DNA of 64,000 bases from Alphaproteobacteria bacterium (GTDB lineage Bacteria; Pseudomonadota; Alphaproteobacteria; UBA8366): the NCBI GenBank assembly GCA_028281325.1, contig JANQKC010000027.1, forward strand, positions 186,001 to 250,000, in the 5' to 3' direction. Position 1 is the stretch's first letter. Each line of letters starts with the position of its first letter. The notes under the pieces were generated by a model. It made no database searches. It saw nothing but the letters and a program-made list of their open reading frames with translations, and had not been told where the DNA came from. The translations under genes were made by a program, and so were the position numbers. Below, one piece after another: positions 54,840 through 64,000 of this stretch.

Positions 54840-56132
54840 ATGAGTATTTTTGGCGGACTACGCTCTGCCGTGACAGGTTTGGCCGCACAGAGCCAAGCGC
54901 TAGGCATGATTGCGGACAACATCGCCAACGTGAGCACGACGGGATACAAGAAAGTATCGCCGCAGTTCTCGACCCTGGTGACCGTGCAAGCCACGAAGAC
55001 GCTTCATTCGCCCGGCGGCGTTCAGCCGAACGTGCTGCGCGGTATCGACGAACAAGGGCTGCTTGAGGCGTCGTCCTCCGCAACCAACATCGGCATCGCC
55101 GGCAACGGCTTCTTCGTGGTCAACGAAAATGCCTCGGGAACCGGCAACACCGTGTTCACGCGGGCCGGCGCCTTCGCGCCCGACAAGGACGGCAACCTGG
55201 TCAATACCGCCGGTTTCCACCTCATGGGATGGCCGATCGTGAACGGCGTGGTCCAACAAACCAACGTGCTTGGGGCGTTGTCGGTCATTAACGTGGGTAA
55301 TCTGACCGCGACGCCGCAGGAAACCACGTCGGTATCGATCGGCGCCAATCTCGACAACGGGACAGCGACCGGCGGCACTTTCGACCTCGCGGCGGAACTC
55401 TTCGACCTGCAAGGCGGAACGCACAACCTAACGATCACATTCACCAAGACCGCGACGGCCAACGAGTGGACCATGAACGGCACCATCGCGAACGCCCTGT
55501 TCGACGACGGCGCGACCGGCGCGGCGACCGTCGCCCTCGGCACCGTGACCTTCAACCCCAACGGCACGCTCGGGTCGGTTGCCGCGAATGCGGGCACGAC
55601 GACGCTCAGCGGCGACGACCTGGTCTTCACCGTCGACTACGACAGCGCGTTGGGCACCACGGCGGATCAAGTTGCCGTCACCTTGGACCTCGGCACGCTG
55701 AACGCCGCGGATGGACTGACGCAGTTCGCCGGCGCAAGCACACCGAAATTCATCAACCGCGATGGCCGTGAATTCGGGTCGCCGACCGGTGTGACAATCG
55801 ACGAGGACGGCATCGTCACTGTCCAGTTCGACAACGGCGAAACGCGAAACGTGTTCCAGGTGCCGCTGGTGACCTTCAACAACCCAAACGGTCTCGCCGA
55901 GCAAACGGGCAACGTCTACATCGAAACGACCGCCTCCGGCACGGCCACGGCCCAAGCGCCCAACTCGGGCGGCGCCGGCACCATCGCCCCCTCGGCATTG
56001 GAGGCTTCCACGGTGGATATCGCCGACGAGTTTACCCGCATGATCATCACCCAACGGGCCTTTTCGGCCAATACCCGGGTCATAACCACCGGCGACGAAC
56101 TGCTCACCGAACTGGTGCAGATTATCCGGTAG
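54840..56132 (+). CDS. flgE: Flagellar hook protein FlgE
   Basis: MSIFGGLRSAVTGLAAQSQALGMIADNIANVSTTGYKKVSPQFSTLV...; C-terminal DIADEFTRMIITQRAFSANTRVITTGDELLTELVQIIR. Confidence 0.95.
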   Translation: MSIFGGLRSAVTGLAAQSQALGMIADNIANVSTTGYKKVSPQFSTLVTVQATKTLHSPGGVQPNVLRGIDEQGLLEASSSATNIGIAGNGFFVVNENASGTGNTVFTRAGAFAPDKDGNLVNTAGFHLMGWPIVNGVVQQTNVLGALSVINVGNLTATPQETTSVSIGANLDNGTATGGTFDLAAELFDLQGGTHNLTITFTKTATANEWTMNGTIANALFDDGATGAATVALGTVTFNPNGTLGSVAANAGTTTLSGDDLVFTVDYDSALGTTADQVAVTLDLGTLNAADGLTQFAGASTPKFINRDGREFGSPTGVTIDEDGIVTVQFDNGETRNVFQVPLVTFNNPNGLAEQTGNVYIETTASGTATAQAPNSGGAGTIAPSALEASTVDIADEFTRMIITQRAFSANTRVITTGDELLTELVQIIR

Positions 56133-56167
56133 CGCCTGACCAACGCCTACGCGAAATTCGCTTCCCA

Positions 56168-56198
56168 ATGGCCCGGCATTCGCCGGGCCATTTCTTTT
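56168..56198 (+). terminator. Terminator downstream of flgE
   Basis: ATGGCCCGGC-ATTC-GCCGGGCCAT followed by TTCTTTT. Confidence 0.85.
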
Positions 56199-56265
56199 GG
56201 ATTCCGCATATAGCTCTGAAAAATAAACAGTTTTTATTCCTAGCCTGGCAGGCCACCGGTGCGCT

Positions 56266-56280
56266 TTAGCCATTTGTTAA
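56266..56280 (+). promoter_or_regulatory. Candidate CtrA site upstream of sciP
   Basis: TTAG-CCATTTG-TTAA (one mismatch to TTAA-N7-TTAA), about 60 nt before the sciP ATG. Confidence 0.4.
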
Positions 56281-56340
56281 AGATTGCGGCGTATAGCTAG
56301 TGGCTGACGATTTTCCACACCAGACAGCAAGTCGGACTTA

Positions 56341-56634
56341 ATGAGGCCAGCTGCAGAAACAGGCACACAGACTGTCGTCGGACCTGACGGCAGAGCCATG
56401 ACGATCCACGATCTTCCCCCGCCGAACACGACCCGGTGGGTGGTCCGTCGTAAGGCGCAGGTCGTATTTGGCGTGCAAGCGGGTCTCCTTTCATTGGAGG
56501 AGGCTTGCAGCCGATACAACCTGACCTCCGAGGAGTTCGCCTCCTGGGAGCGCCTGATCGAACGTCATGGCATACGCGGCCTTCGCGTCACGCGCCTGAA
56601 AGAATATCGCAAGTCGGAAGGCCAGGCCGGGTAA
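56341..56634 (+). CDS. sciP: CtrA inhibitor SciP (DUF1153)
   Basis: TIHDLPPPNTTRWVVRRKAQVVFGVQAGLLSLEEACSRYNLTSEEFASWERLIERHGIRGLRVTRLKEYR. Confidence 0.92.
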   Translation: MRPAAETGTQTVVGPDGRAMTIHDLPPPNTTRWVVRRKAQVVFGVQAGLLSLEEACSRYNLTSEEFASWERLIERHGIRGLRVTRLKEYRKSEGQAG

Positions 56635-56841
56635 CGCGGCCAAGCCCGCAGGGGCAACCTTTTGCCCAACCCCTTGCATTGACTCTTAAGTATTCCAGCC
56701 CCGGCATACCGACATGCGCATATTCAGCAAAGAAAACTACGTTTGAATCGGCGATTCTAGTGATCGAAGTCTTTTGAATTCTTTTATTCGTTAACCTTTA
56801 AGCAGACTCGCAACGATTCAATTTCGCTTTTTTTGGTAGAT

Positions 56842-56856
56842 CGGCAAATTTTGCCG
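56842..56856. promoter_or_regulatory. ftr-like palindrome upstream of fliF
   Basis: CGGCA-AATTT-TGCCG in the sciP-fliF intergenic region; N6-spaced relative GGCA-ACCTTT-TGCC at 56653-56666. Confidence 0.5.
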
Positions 56857-57061
56857 AGTTTTATCTTCATTTTTACTCAGAACTCGTTTAGGTTCCTCTT
56901 CCACTGGAGGCCAATGCCCGACCGCAGCGTCCTCGACGTTCAGAATCCCAGCCTGTTCGGAAGGATGGGATACATCGAGTCGGTGGGTCGTTCGGCGGCG
57001 TCCAGGAGGGGAAGAAGCCTAGGTTTGATCGCATGGGCGTTCGTTTAGAGGTGGGGTAGAA

Positions 57062-58756
57062 GTGAACGCATTCGTCGAGACGTTTCGGAATCTTGGCGTC
57101 GGCCGCTTGGCGGCCGCCGCCGGCATGACGATTGGTTTGATCGTCTTTTTCGTGTTCTTGGCAACGCGTCTGTCGACGTCGCAACTGGCTCTCTTATTCG
57201 ATGACCTACAACAAGACGACACCGCAAGGATCGTTCAGCAGTTGGAATCTATGGCGATCCCGCACGAGGTCAGCGCCGACAACCGCCAGGTCCGCGTGCC
57301 GTCGGATCAAGTGGCCCGGCTACGCCTGGCGCTCGCCGAACAAGGCCTGCCGGAGGACGGGTCGATCGGGTACGAAATATTCGATCGCGACCAAACGCTG
57401 GGCACATCCAACTTTATCCAGAATATCAATCATGTCCGGGCCCTTGAGGGCGAACTGGCGCGAACCATCGCAACGGTCAGTTCGGTGCGAGCCGCCCGGG
57501 TCCATCTCGTCCTGCCGCGGCGGGAACTGTTCAGTCGCGAGCGGCTGGATCCCAGCGCATCGATCGTCCTGAAAATGCGGGGCACCGGGCGCCTGGACCG
57601 CGGACAAATTCAAGCGGTTCAGCATCTCGTGGCCACGGCGGTCGCGGGGCTGAAACCCGACCGGATTTCGATCATCGACGATCGCGGCACCTTGCTCTCG
57701 CGCGGCGGCGACGGCAGCGGCGAAGGCACCGCCGCCTTGAATGCCGAAGAGCGCCGCGTTGCCTTCGAGGGCCGGTTGAACCGCACGATCGAACAGTTGA
57801 TCGAACCCAGCGTCGGCATCGGCAACGTCCGCGCCGAAGTGCGCGCGCAGATGGACTTCGATCGCGTCGTCACGAACGAGGAAATCTACGACCCCGAGGG
57901 CCAAGTGGTTCGATCCACGCAGTCGATCTCCGAAGCCAACAACAACAGAGAGACCGATGCCGGCGCCGTCACCGTCGGCCAGAACCTGCCCGACGCGCAA
58001 GACAACCAAAACGCGGGCGGCGCCGAATCCGCCTCCAACCGGACCGAGGAATCGACGAATTTCGAGATTTCGAAAACCATCCGTCAGCATATTCGCGAAG
58101 GCGGCAGCATAAAGCGGCTCTCGGTCGCGGTCCTGGTGAACGACCGGGTGAGAGAGAATCCCGAGGGCGAGCCAAGCTTCGAGCCGCGCAGCGCCGAGGA
58201 GCTGGCCAATCTGGAAAAACTGGTCAAAACCGCCGTCGGCTATGACGCACAGCGCGGCGATACCGTTGAAATCGTCAACATGCGCTTCGCCGAGCCGCCG
58301 CAAATGTTGGGCGGTGTCGATGACGCCATTTTCCTCGGATTCTCAACCGCAGACCTTCGCCGCATCGTCGAGGTTTTGATCCTCGCCGTCGTCGGCATCC
58401 TGATCATATTGCTCGTCGTGCGGCCGCTGATCGCAAAAATCTTTGAAACGAGTCCGGGCGCCGCACCGGATGGGCCGATGGCTATCGGCGCGGACGGCCG
58501 ACCGCTTCTCACCAATCAATCGGTGGGGGCCGACGGCGCCCCTGTGATGGTCGCCGGCGCCGGCGAGGATGGCACGGCGGTCGGGCCGGACGGCGCGCTC
58601 GTCAGCGCCAACAATTTGGGCGACATGTTGGACGTGAACCAAGTAGAGGGCCGCGTCCAGGCATCGTCGCTGAATAAGATCGGCGAGATCATCGAAAAGC
58701 ATCCGGAGGAAGCGGCGACGATCCTCCGTAGCTGGATGTACCAAGACCAGACTTAG
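57062..58756 (+). CDS. fliF: Flagellar M-ring protein FliF (GTG start)
   Basis: [79 protein letters not shown]. Confidence 0.96.
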   Translation: MNAFVETFRNLGVGRLAAAAGMTIGLIVFFVFLATRLSTSQLALLFDDLQQDDTARIVQQLESMAIPHEVSADNRQVRVPSDQVARLRLALAEQGLPEDGSIGYEIFDRDQTLGTSNFIQNINHVRALEGELARTIATVSSVRAARVHLVLPRRELFSRERLDPSASIVLKMRGTGRLDRGQIQAVQHLVATAVAGLKPDRISIIDDRGTLLSRGGDGSGEGTAALNAEERRVAFEGRLNRTIEQLIEPSVGIGNVRAEVRAQMDFDRVVTNEEIYDPEGQVVRSTQSISEANNNRETDAGAVTVGQNLPDAQDNQNAGGAESASNRTEESTNFEISKTIRQHIREGGSIKRLSVAVLVNDRVRENPEGEPSFEPRSAEELANLEKLVKTAVGYDAQRGDTVEIVNMRFAEPPQMLGGVDDAIFLGFSTADLRRIVEVLILAVVGILIILLVVRPLIAKIFETSPGAAPDGPMAIGADGRPLLTNQSVGADGAPVMVAGAGEDGTAVGPDGALVSANNLGDMLDVNQVEGRVQASSLNKIGEIIEKHPEEAATILRSWMYQDQT

Positions 58757-58764
58757 GGACCGGA

Positions 58765-59781
58765 ATGCGCGTAAGAGAAGATTATCGCGGCCTGAACGGC
58801 ACCGAGAAAGCAGCGATTCTGCTGCTCTCGCTCGGCGAGGAACATGTAACCCGCGTGTTCGGCCACATGGACGACGACGAAATTCGCGAGCTGTCGTCGA
58901 CCATGGCGAATCTGGGCACCATCGACGCCAATCTCGTCGAGCGGCTGTTCATCGAGTTCGCCGAGAAAATGTCGTCGACCGGATCGCTTGTCGGCACCTT
59001 CGAAAGCACGGAGCGGCTGCTCAACCGTGTCCTCGGCGAGGACCGCGTGCAGTTGATCATGGAAGAGATTCGCGGCCCCGCCGGCCGCACCATGTGGGAC
59101 AAGCTTGCGAACGTGAACGAGCTGGTGCTCGCCAACTACCTCAAGAACGAGTACCCACAGACCGTCGCGGTCGTGATGTCGAAGATCAATCCCGACCACG
59201 CATCGCGCGTCCTGGCCTGCCTACCGGAAAACTTCGCGATGGAAGTCATCATGCGCATGCTGCGGATGGAATCCGTGCAGAAGGAAGTGATCGACGACGT
59301 GGAGCGCACCTTGCGGAACGAATTCATGTCGAACCTCGCCCGTTCGCAAGGCCGCGACGCGCACGAGATGATGGCGGAAATCTTCAACAATCTGGACCGC
59401 AGCACCGAGGAACGATTCATCGGCATGCTCGAAGACCGCAACCGGGACGCGGCGGATCGCATCAAGCAACTGATGTTCACCTTCGACGATCTCGCGAAGA
59501 TCGACGCGGCGGGAATCCAGACGCTGTTGCGGTCGGTCGATAAGGAGAAATTGGGCATCGCCTTGAAAGGGGCCTCTGAAACGATCCGCGACTTGTTCTT
59601 CGGCAACATGTCCGAACGCGCCGCCAAGATCATGCGCGAGGATATGGAAGCCCTGGGACCGGTGCGTCTGCGCGATGTTGAGGAAGCGCAAATTGAAATG
59701 GTGATGACGGCCAAGGATCTGTCGGCCAAGGGCGAGATCACCATCGCCGAGGGCGACGCGGAAGATGAGTTGGTCTATTAG
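58765..59781 (+). CDS. fliG: Flagellar motor switch protein FliG
   Basis: [43 protein letters not shown]-terminal [24 protein letters not shown]. Confidence 0.96.
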   Translation: MRVREDYRGLNGTEKAAILLLSLGEEHVTRVFGHMDDDEIRELSSTMANLGTIDANLVERLFIEFAEKMSSTGSLVGTFESTERLLNRVLGEDRVQLIMEEIRGPAGRTMWDKLANVNELVLANYLKNEYPQTVAVVMSKINPDHASRVLACLPENFAMEVIMRMLRMESVQKEVIDDVERTLRNEFMSNLARSQGRDAHEMMAEIFNNLDRSTEERFIGMLEDRNRDAADRIKQLMFTFDDLAKIDAAGIQTLLRSVDKEKLGIALKGASETIRDLFFGNMSERAAKIMREDMEALGPVRLRDVEEAQIEMVMTAKDLSAKGEITIAEGDAEDELVY

Positions 59782-59807
59782 GCCGAACCGAGTTTGGAGT
59801 CCACACG

Positions 59808-60767
59808 GTGGATGACACGACAACCGATACCGTAGCCGAGGAACCGTCGCCTTACCTGTTCGACGTTTCGTTCGATACGGATGCGGCGGCCCTTGCCGCA
59901 GCGGAAGCCGAAGCGGAAAAAGAAGAACCGCCCGAGCCGACATTCACGCTGCTGCAAGTCGACGAAGCGCGGAAACAGGGCTTCGACGAAGGCGTGTTGT
60001 CAGGACGGGAGGAAGCGTCGAACGGGATCGAGGCCCATATCAGCCAGACCCTGGAAAACATGGCCCAGCAGTTGCCCGCGATCGCCCAGGCGCAATACGC
60101 GGCAAACGAGTTGGTGACGGCGAATGCCGGGGAAATTGCCATAACGGTCATGCACAAATTGATGCCCACGCTGCTCGAACGGCATGGCATCGCGGAAATC
60201 GACACCCTGCTTGCCGAGTGCGTCGCGAACCTGATCGATCAGCCGAAAATACGCGTTCGCGTCGCGGCGGACGTCGCTGAGACCGTCGAGCAGCGCCTCG
60301 AAAGTCTCATCGCGTCCAGCGGCTTCGACGGACGGTTCCTGGTCGAACCAGACGCGGCAATGAAACCAGCGGACTGCTGTATCGACTGGCCCGGCGGTGG
60401 GATGGAAAAACGAACCGAGGCGATTTGGACCCAAATCGACGACGCGCTCGCACGGTTCCTGGATCGGTACGCCCAGAACAATCCCGCGCCGGTGGGCTCG
60501 GAAAACGAGAGCCAACCGGCGCCAACATCATCGGCGAATGTCGGAGCGGACGATGCCCATGCCGCCCAACCGACGGCGGACACGGTCGAACACGCACAAC
60601 CCACAACCGAAGAACTCTCCGCCGAACCGGCGGCCGATGCCGCAGCCGGCGATGCGGCGGAACCACGACCCGACGACGACGCATCCGGCGAACCGGGCGA
60701 GCCGCAAAGCGATGCGCCGCCGCCGGACGTCGAAACGAAAGCAATCGATCCGGAAGCCTCTGCATGA
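59808..60767 (+). CDS. fliH: FliH-like flagellar assembly protein with long acidic C-terminal tail (GTG start)
   Basis: Position between fliG and fliN; LLQVDEARKQGFDEGVLSGREEA; KIRVRVAADVAETVEQRLESLI; CCIDWPGGGMEKRTEAIWTQIDDALARFL. Confidence 0.78.
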   Translation: MDDTTTDTVAEEPSPYLFDVSFDTDAAALAAAEAEAEKEEPPEPTFTLLQVDEARKQGFDEGVLSGREEASNGIEAHISQTLENMAQQLPAIAQAQYAANELVTANAGEIAITVMHKLMPTLLERHGIAEIDTLLAECVANLIDQPKIRVRVAADVAETVEQRLESLIASSGFDGRFLVEPDAAMKPADCCIDWPGGGMEKRTEAIWTQIDDALARFLDRYAQNNPAPVGSENESQPAPTSSANVGADDAHAAQPTADTVEHAQPTTEELSAEPAADAAAGDAAEPRPDDDASGEPGEPQSDAPPPDVETKAIDPEASA

Positions 60768-60794
60768 GCTTCCTGACCAATGGAGGATCTGACG

Positions 60795-61190
60795 ATGTCG
60801 GATGAGGAAAACCTAGAACTGAACGAGCTCGAAGGCGAAAGCGGCGACGGCGATGCCGGTGGCGAGGCCAGCGACGCTGGGGACGAAAGCACGGATATGG
60901 CGCTCGCCATGGCGGCAGAGGATGCCGGCCGGCCGCAAGGCGCAGGCGATTTGGAAGCGGTCTATGACATTCCCGTCCAGGTTTCCGCCGTTCTCGGGCG
61001 AGCCTCGATGCAAGTGAACCAATTGCTCAAACTCGGACGCGGCGCGGTCGTCGAACTCGACCGCAAGGTCGGCGAGGCGATCGACATCTACGTCAATAAC
61101 CGCCTCGTCGCGCGCGGCGAAGTCGTCGTGGTCGAGGACAAGCTGGGCGTGACGATGACCGAAATCATCAAGTCGGACCGCAGCGCCTAA
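60795..61190 (+). CDS. fliN: Flagellar motor switch protein FliN
   Basis: YDIPVQVSAVLGRASMQVNQLLKLGRGAVVELDRKVGEAIDIYVNNRLVARGEVVVVEDKLGVTMTEII. Confidence 0.95.
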   Translation: MSDEENLELNELEGESGDGDAGGEASDAGDESTDMALAMAAEDAGRPQGAGDLEAVYDIPVQVSAVLGRASMQVNQLLKLGRGAVVELDRKVGEAIDIYVNNRLVARGEVVVVEDKLGVTMTEIIKSDRSA

Positions 61191-61224
61191 TCCGCCGCGC
61201 ATAAACAAGGTAACGACGGAAACC

Positions 61225-62067
61225 ATGGCTTACGGTACGGAAACGTCAACGCGCCTGCGAAGCCCCGGCAGGATGAAAGCGCCGCCGGCTCGAATGGCGC
61301 TGGACGTCGCGACGCTTGTCGGACTGTCGGCGGCTTTCCTGCTCATCGCGATTGCGATCTTCATTGGCGGGTCGCCCGGCGCATTCGTCGACGGACCGGC
61401 AATCTTCATCGTTATCGGCGGGACCTTCGGCGTCACCACCGCCTGTTTCTCGCTCCAGGATATTCTCGTCAGCTTTCGCGTCGTCACCGAGGCGGTCTTC
61501 CGCACGGCGTCGAACCCGGCCGCCGCGGCCAACCACGTCATGCAGCTTGCCGACATGTCGCGCCGCAAGGGTGTTCTGTCGCTCCAAGACATTCTGCCGG
61601 ACCTCGCCCGGACCGGACTGCTGTATCGCGGCATCACGATGGTCGTCGACGGCAGCACGCCGGAAGAAGTCGAACGGATCATGCAGCGCGAAATCGACGC
61701 ATCGGGCAGACGGCATGTCCAGACGGTGCGCATCCTGCGCAAGGCCGCCGAAATCTCGCCCGCCATGGGCTTGATCGGCACGCTTGTCGGGTTGGTGCAG
61801 ATGCTGGGGAATCTCGAAGACCCGAGCACGATCGGCCCCAGCATGGCGGTGGCGCTCCTCACGACCTTCTACGGCGCCGTGTTGGCGAATCTCGTCTTCA
61901 CGCCACTCGCGTCGAAACTGGAACAGAACGAGATGGAAGAAGCGACGGTCAACAATCTCTACATCATGGCCGCCGGGTCCATCGCAAGGCAGGAAAACCC
62001 GCGACGGCTCGAAATGCTGCTCAACACGGCGTTGCCGCAAGGCCATCGGATTTCTTTCTACAGCTAG
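61225..62067 (+). CDS. motA: MotA/PomA-like flagellar stator protein
   Basis: LDVATLVGLSAAFLLIAIAIFIGGSPGAFVDGPAIFIVIGGTFGVTT...AAEISPAMGLIGTLVGLVQMLGNLEDPSTIGPSMAVALLTTFYGAVLANLVFTPLASKL. Confidence 0.92.
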   Translation: MAYGTETSTRLRSPGRMKAPPARMALDVATLVGLSAAFLLIAIAIFIGGSPGAFVDGPAIFIVIGGTFGVTTACFSLQDILVSFRVVTEAVFRTASNPAAAANHVMQLADMSRRKGVLSLQDILPDLARTGLLYRGITMVVDGSTPEEVERIMQREIDASGRRHVQTVRILRKAAEISPAMGLIGTLVGLVQMLGNLEDPSTIGPSMAVALLTTFYGAVLANLVFTPLASKLEQNEMEEATVNNLYIMAAGSIARQENPRRLEMLLNTALPQGHRISFYS

Positions 62068-62124
62068 GCCCGACATCGGGCGACGGAATAACTCAGATAA
62101 ACGATCGGGAAACGGGACAGAATT

Positions 62125-63462
62125 ATGAGACTTTTGATCGTCGGTGACTTGGAAGGCCACATCTCCACGGCGGGCAAGATCGCCATATCGCGCGGCGCCA
62201 AGGTCAGCCATGTGGATAGCGTCGACGAGGCATTGAGCGCCTTACGGGCCGGCCGCGGCGCCGAGTTGCTTATGATCGACGTGAAGCTGGACATCGGCGA
62301 CCTGGTGGAACGGCTCGCGTCCGAGCGGATCAGCATCCCGGTTGTCGCTTGCGGGATCGGCACGAATGCCGACGCGGCGGTGGAGAGCATCAAGGCCGGC
62401 GCCAAGGAATACATCCCCTTGCCGCCGGACGCCGAACTGATCGCGGCCGTCCTGGAAGCGGTCGCCGAGGAAAGCAACACGATCATCCACCGCGACCCCG
62501 CGATGTCGACCGTCATCACGCTCGCCGAAAAGATCGCGCCGTCCGAAGCGTCGGTGTTGATCACCGGCGAGTCCGGCACCGGCAAGGAACTGATGGCCCG
62601 CCATCTTCACGCCAAGAGCAAACGGTCCGCGCAACAATTCGTCGCCGTGAATTGCGCCGCCATTCCCGAGAACCTGCTCGAGTCCGAATTGTTCGGTCAC
62701 GAGAAAGGGTCGTTCACCGGTGCGGTCGCCCGACGCATCGGCAAGTTCGAAGAAGCCAATGGCGGCACGTTGCTGCTTGACGAAATCAGCGAAATGCACC
62801 CGCGGCTTCAGGCCAAACTCCTGCGCGCGATCCAGGAACGGGAAATCGACCGGGTCGGCGGCAGCCAACCGATTGCCATCGACGTTCGCATTCTCGCCAC
62901 TTCGAACCGAAACCTGGAAGAGGCCGTTTCGGAAGGCGACTTCCGCGAGGATTTGTTTTTCCGGCTCAACGTGGTGAACGTCAACCTTCCGCCGCTGCGC
63001 GAACGCCCGGCGGACATCATGCTGCTGGCCGAGTTCTTCTCGAAGAAGTATTCGGAAGCCAACGGCGTCGACATGAAACCGTTCAGCACCGAAGCCGAAC
63101 AGCGCCTGCGCGCCCATCCCTGGCGCGGCAACGTTCGCGAACTCGAAAACGCCATCCACCGTGCGGTCCTTCTGGCGCAGGATGACGAAATCGATGCGGA
63201 CGCCATCATGCTGAACAAGTCGGAGCAATCCACATCGGCCGACGGCGCGGCGATGAACGGCGACGGACAGGCATCGACGCCGATGGTCGGCAAGACGGTC
63301 GCGGAGGTCGAGCGCGACCTCATCATCGAAACGCTGCATCATTGCCTGGGCAACCGGACGCATGCCGCCAACATCCTCGGCATTTCGATCCGCACGCTGC
63401 GCAACAAGCTGAAGCAATACACCCAGGAAGGCATCCCCGTTCCGATGCCCGGCGAATCCTGA
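62125..63462 (+). CDS. flbD: FlbD-like sigma-54-dependent transcriptional regulator
   Basis: N-terminal receiver-like domain; AAA+ ITGESGTGKELMARHLH, GHEKGSFTGA, GGTLLLDEISEMHPRLQAKLLRAIQEREIDRVGG; C-terminal Fis-type HTH. Confidence 0.9.
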   Translation: MRLLIVGDLEGHISTAGKIAISRGAKVSHVDSVDEALSALRAGRGAELLMIDVKLDIGDLVERLASERISIPVVACGIGTNADAAVESIKAGAKEYIPLPPDAELIAAVLEAVAEESNTIIHRDPAMSTVITLAEKIAPSEASVLITGESGTGKELMARHLHAKSKRSAQQFVAVNCAAIPENLLESELFGHEKGSFTGAVARRIGKFEEANGGTLLLDEISEMHPRLQAKLLRAIQEREIDRVGGSQPIAIDVRILATSNRNLEEAVSEGDFREDLFFRLNVVNVNLPPLRERPADIMLLAEFFSKKYSEANGVDMKPFSTEAEQRLRAHPWRGNVRELENAIHRAVLLAQDDEIDADAIMLNKSEQSTSADGAAMNGDGQASTPMVGKTVAEVERDLIIETLHHCLGNRTHAANILGISIRTLRNKLKQYTQEGIPVPMPGES

Positions 63463-63497
63463 CAGCGCAGAGGTAACCCGATCCACGCCAACCGCCC

Positions 63498-64000
63498 ATG
63501 ACCGACACCACCAACGAAGCGCCCGCTGAGACCAAGAGCGCCGCCGGCGGCGGGCTGTCCGGCTTTCAAAACGCGCTCAAGCTGATTCTGCCCGGGAAGG
63601 AACGGAACGACGCCGTATTGGCGGTGGGCGTTATCGGCATCCTGATCGTGTTGCTGTTGCCGATGCCGACATGGATGCTGGATTTCAGCCTGGCGTTGTC
63701 GATTACCTTCTCGGTGGTGATCCTGATGACGGTCTTGTTCATCCGGACGCCGCTGGAGCTCAATACGTTCCCGACGATCCTGCTTGTCGCCACGATGCTG
63801 CGGTTGGCGCTTAACCTGGCATCGACACGGCTCATTCTCGCGGACGGATATCAGGGAACGGCCGCCGCCGGGCGCGTCATCGAGGCATTCGGCAGTTTTG
63901 TCGTCGGCGGCAACTACGTCATCGGCATCGTCATCTTCGCCATCTTGGTCATTGTGAATTTCGTCGTCATTACCAAGGGCGCCGGGAGAATTGCCGAAGT
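63498..64000 (+). CDS. flhA: Flagellar biosynthesis protein FlhA, truncated by window end
   Basis: NDAVLAVGVIGILIVLLLPMPTWMLDFSLALSITFSVVILMTVLFIRTPLELNTFPTILLVATMLRLALNLASTRLIL. Confidence 0.95.
   Translation, partial: MTDTTNEAPAETKSAAGGGLSGFQNALKLILPGKERNDAVLAVGVIGILIVLLLPMPTWMLDFSLALSITFSVVILMTVLFIRTPLELNTFPTILLVATMLRLALNLASTRLILADGYQGTAAAGRVIEAFGSFVVGGNYVIGIVIFAILVIVNFVVITKGAGRIAE

Noticed and set aside
62242-63486. 414-aa minus-strand ORF antisense to flbD
   Set aside because: Shadow ORF opposite clear AAA+ motifs.
1-64000. CRISPR arrays, transposases, phage genes, rRNA and tRNA genes
   Set aside because: No regularly spaced direct repeats, transposase- or integrase-like ORFs, or complete RNA genes were recognised.

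Overview
The window is dominated by a large flagellar biosynthesis, motor and chemotaxis supercluster from a high-GC alphaproteobacterium. That assignment rests on FlbT/FlaF, FliX, FlbD, SciP, CckA and FlhX-type genes; the species is not determined. Left edge: an AT-rich accessory patch with a truncated secreted-protein ORF that the ORF track misses and a 44-aa Cys-rich secreted micro-ORF, followed by TcuA-like, M81/MlrC-like, DoxX-like, CMD-like and GNAT genes. From about 7.5 kb onward: cckA-flhB-fliR-fliQ-fliE-flgC-flgB (minus); flhX-like, orf, fliO-like and fliP (plus); a motor/chemotaxis operon (minus: fliM, DUF6468-like, motE-like, cheY, cheZ, two motB-like genes, a 1211-aa periplasmic AMIN-like/TPR protein) with fliL; flgFGAH; dksA-like; fliX; flgI-flgJ-flgN-like-flgK-flgL; a probable flagellin-glycosylation island (four TPR-glycosyltransferases plus sugar-modifying genes) flanking flaF-flbT and two flagellins; then flaG-like, fliK, flgD, flgE, sciP, fliF, fliG, fliH, fliN, motA/pomA-like, flbD and a truncated flhA. 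The most interesting observations are: (1) a MotB-like paralog with Ser at the stator ion-binding Asp position, encoded between CheZ and a canonical MotB that is translationally coupled to a giant AMIN/TPR periplasmic protein; (2) two families of TPR-glycosyltransferases around two flagellin genes; (3) a recurrent intergenic palindrome GGCA-N5-TGCC placed near sigma-54-like promoters and upstream of fliF, a candidate FlbD (ftr) regulon; (4) CtrA-like sites plus CckA, SciP and FlbD embedded in the cluster. All calls are by eye from sequence; no database search was run.
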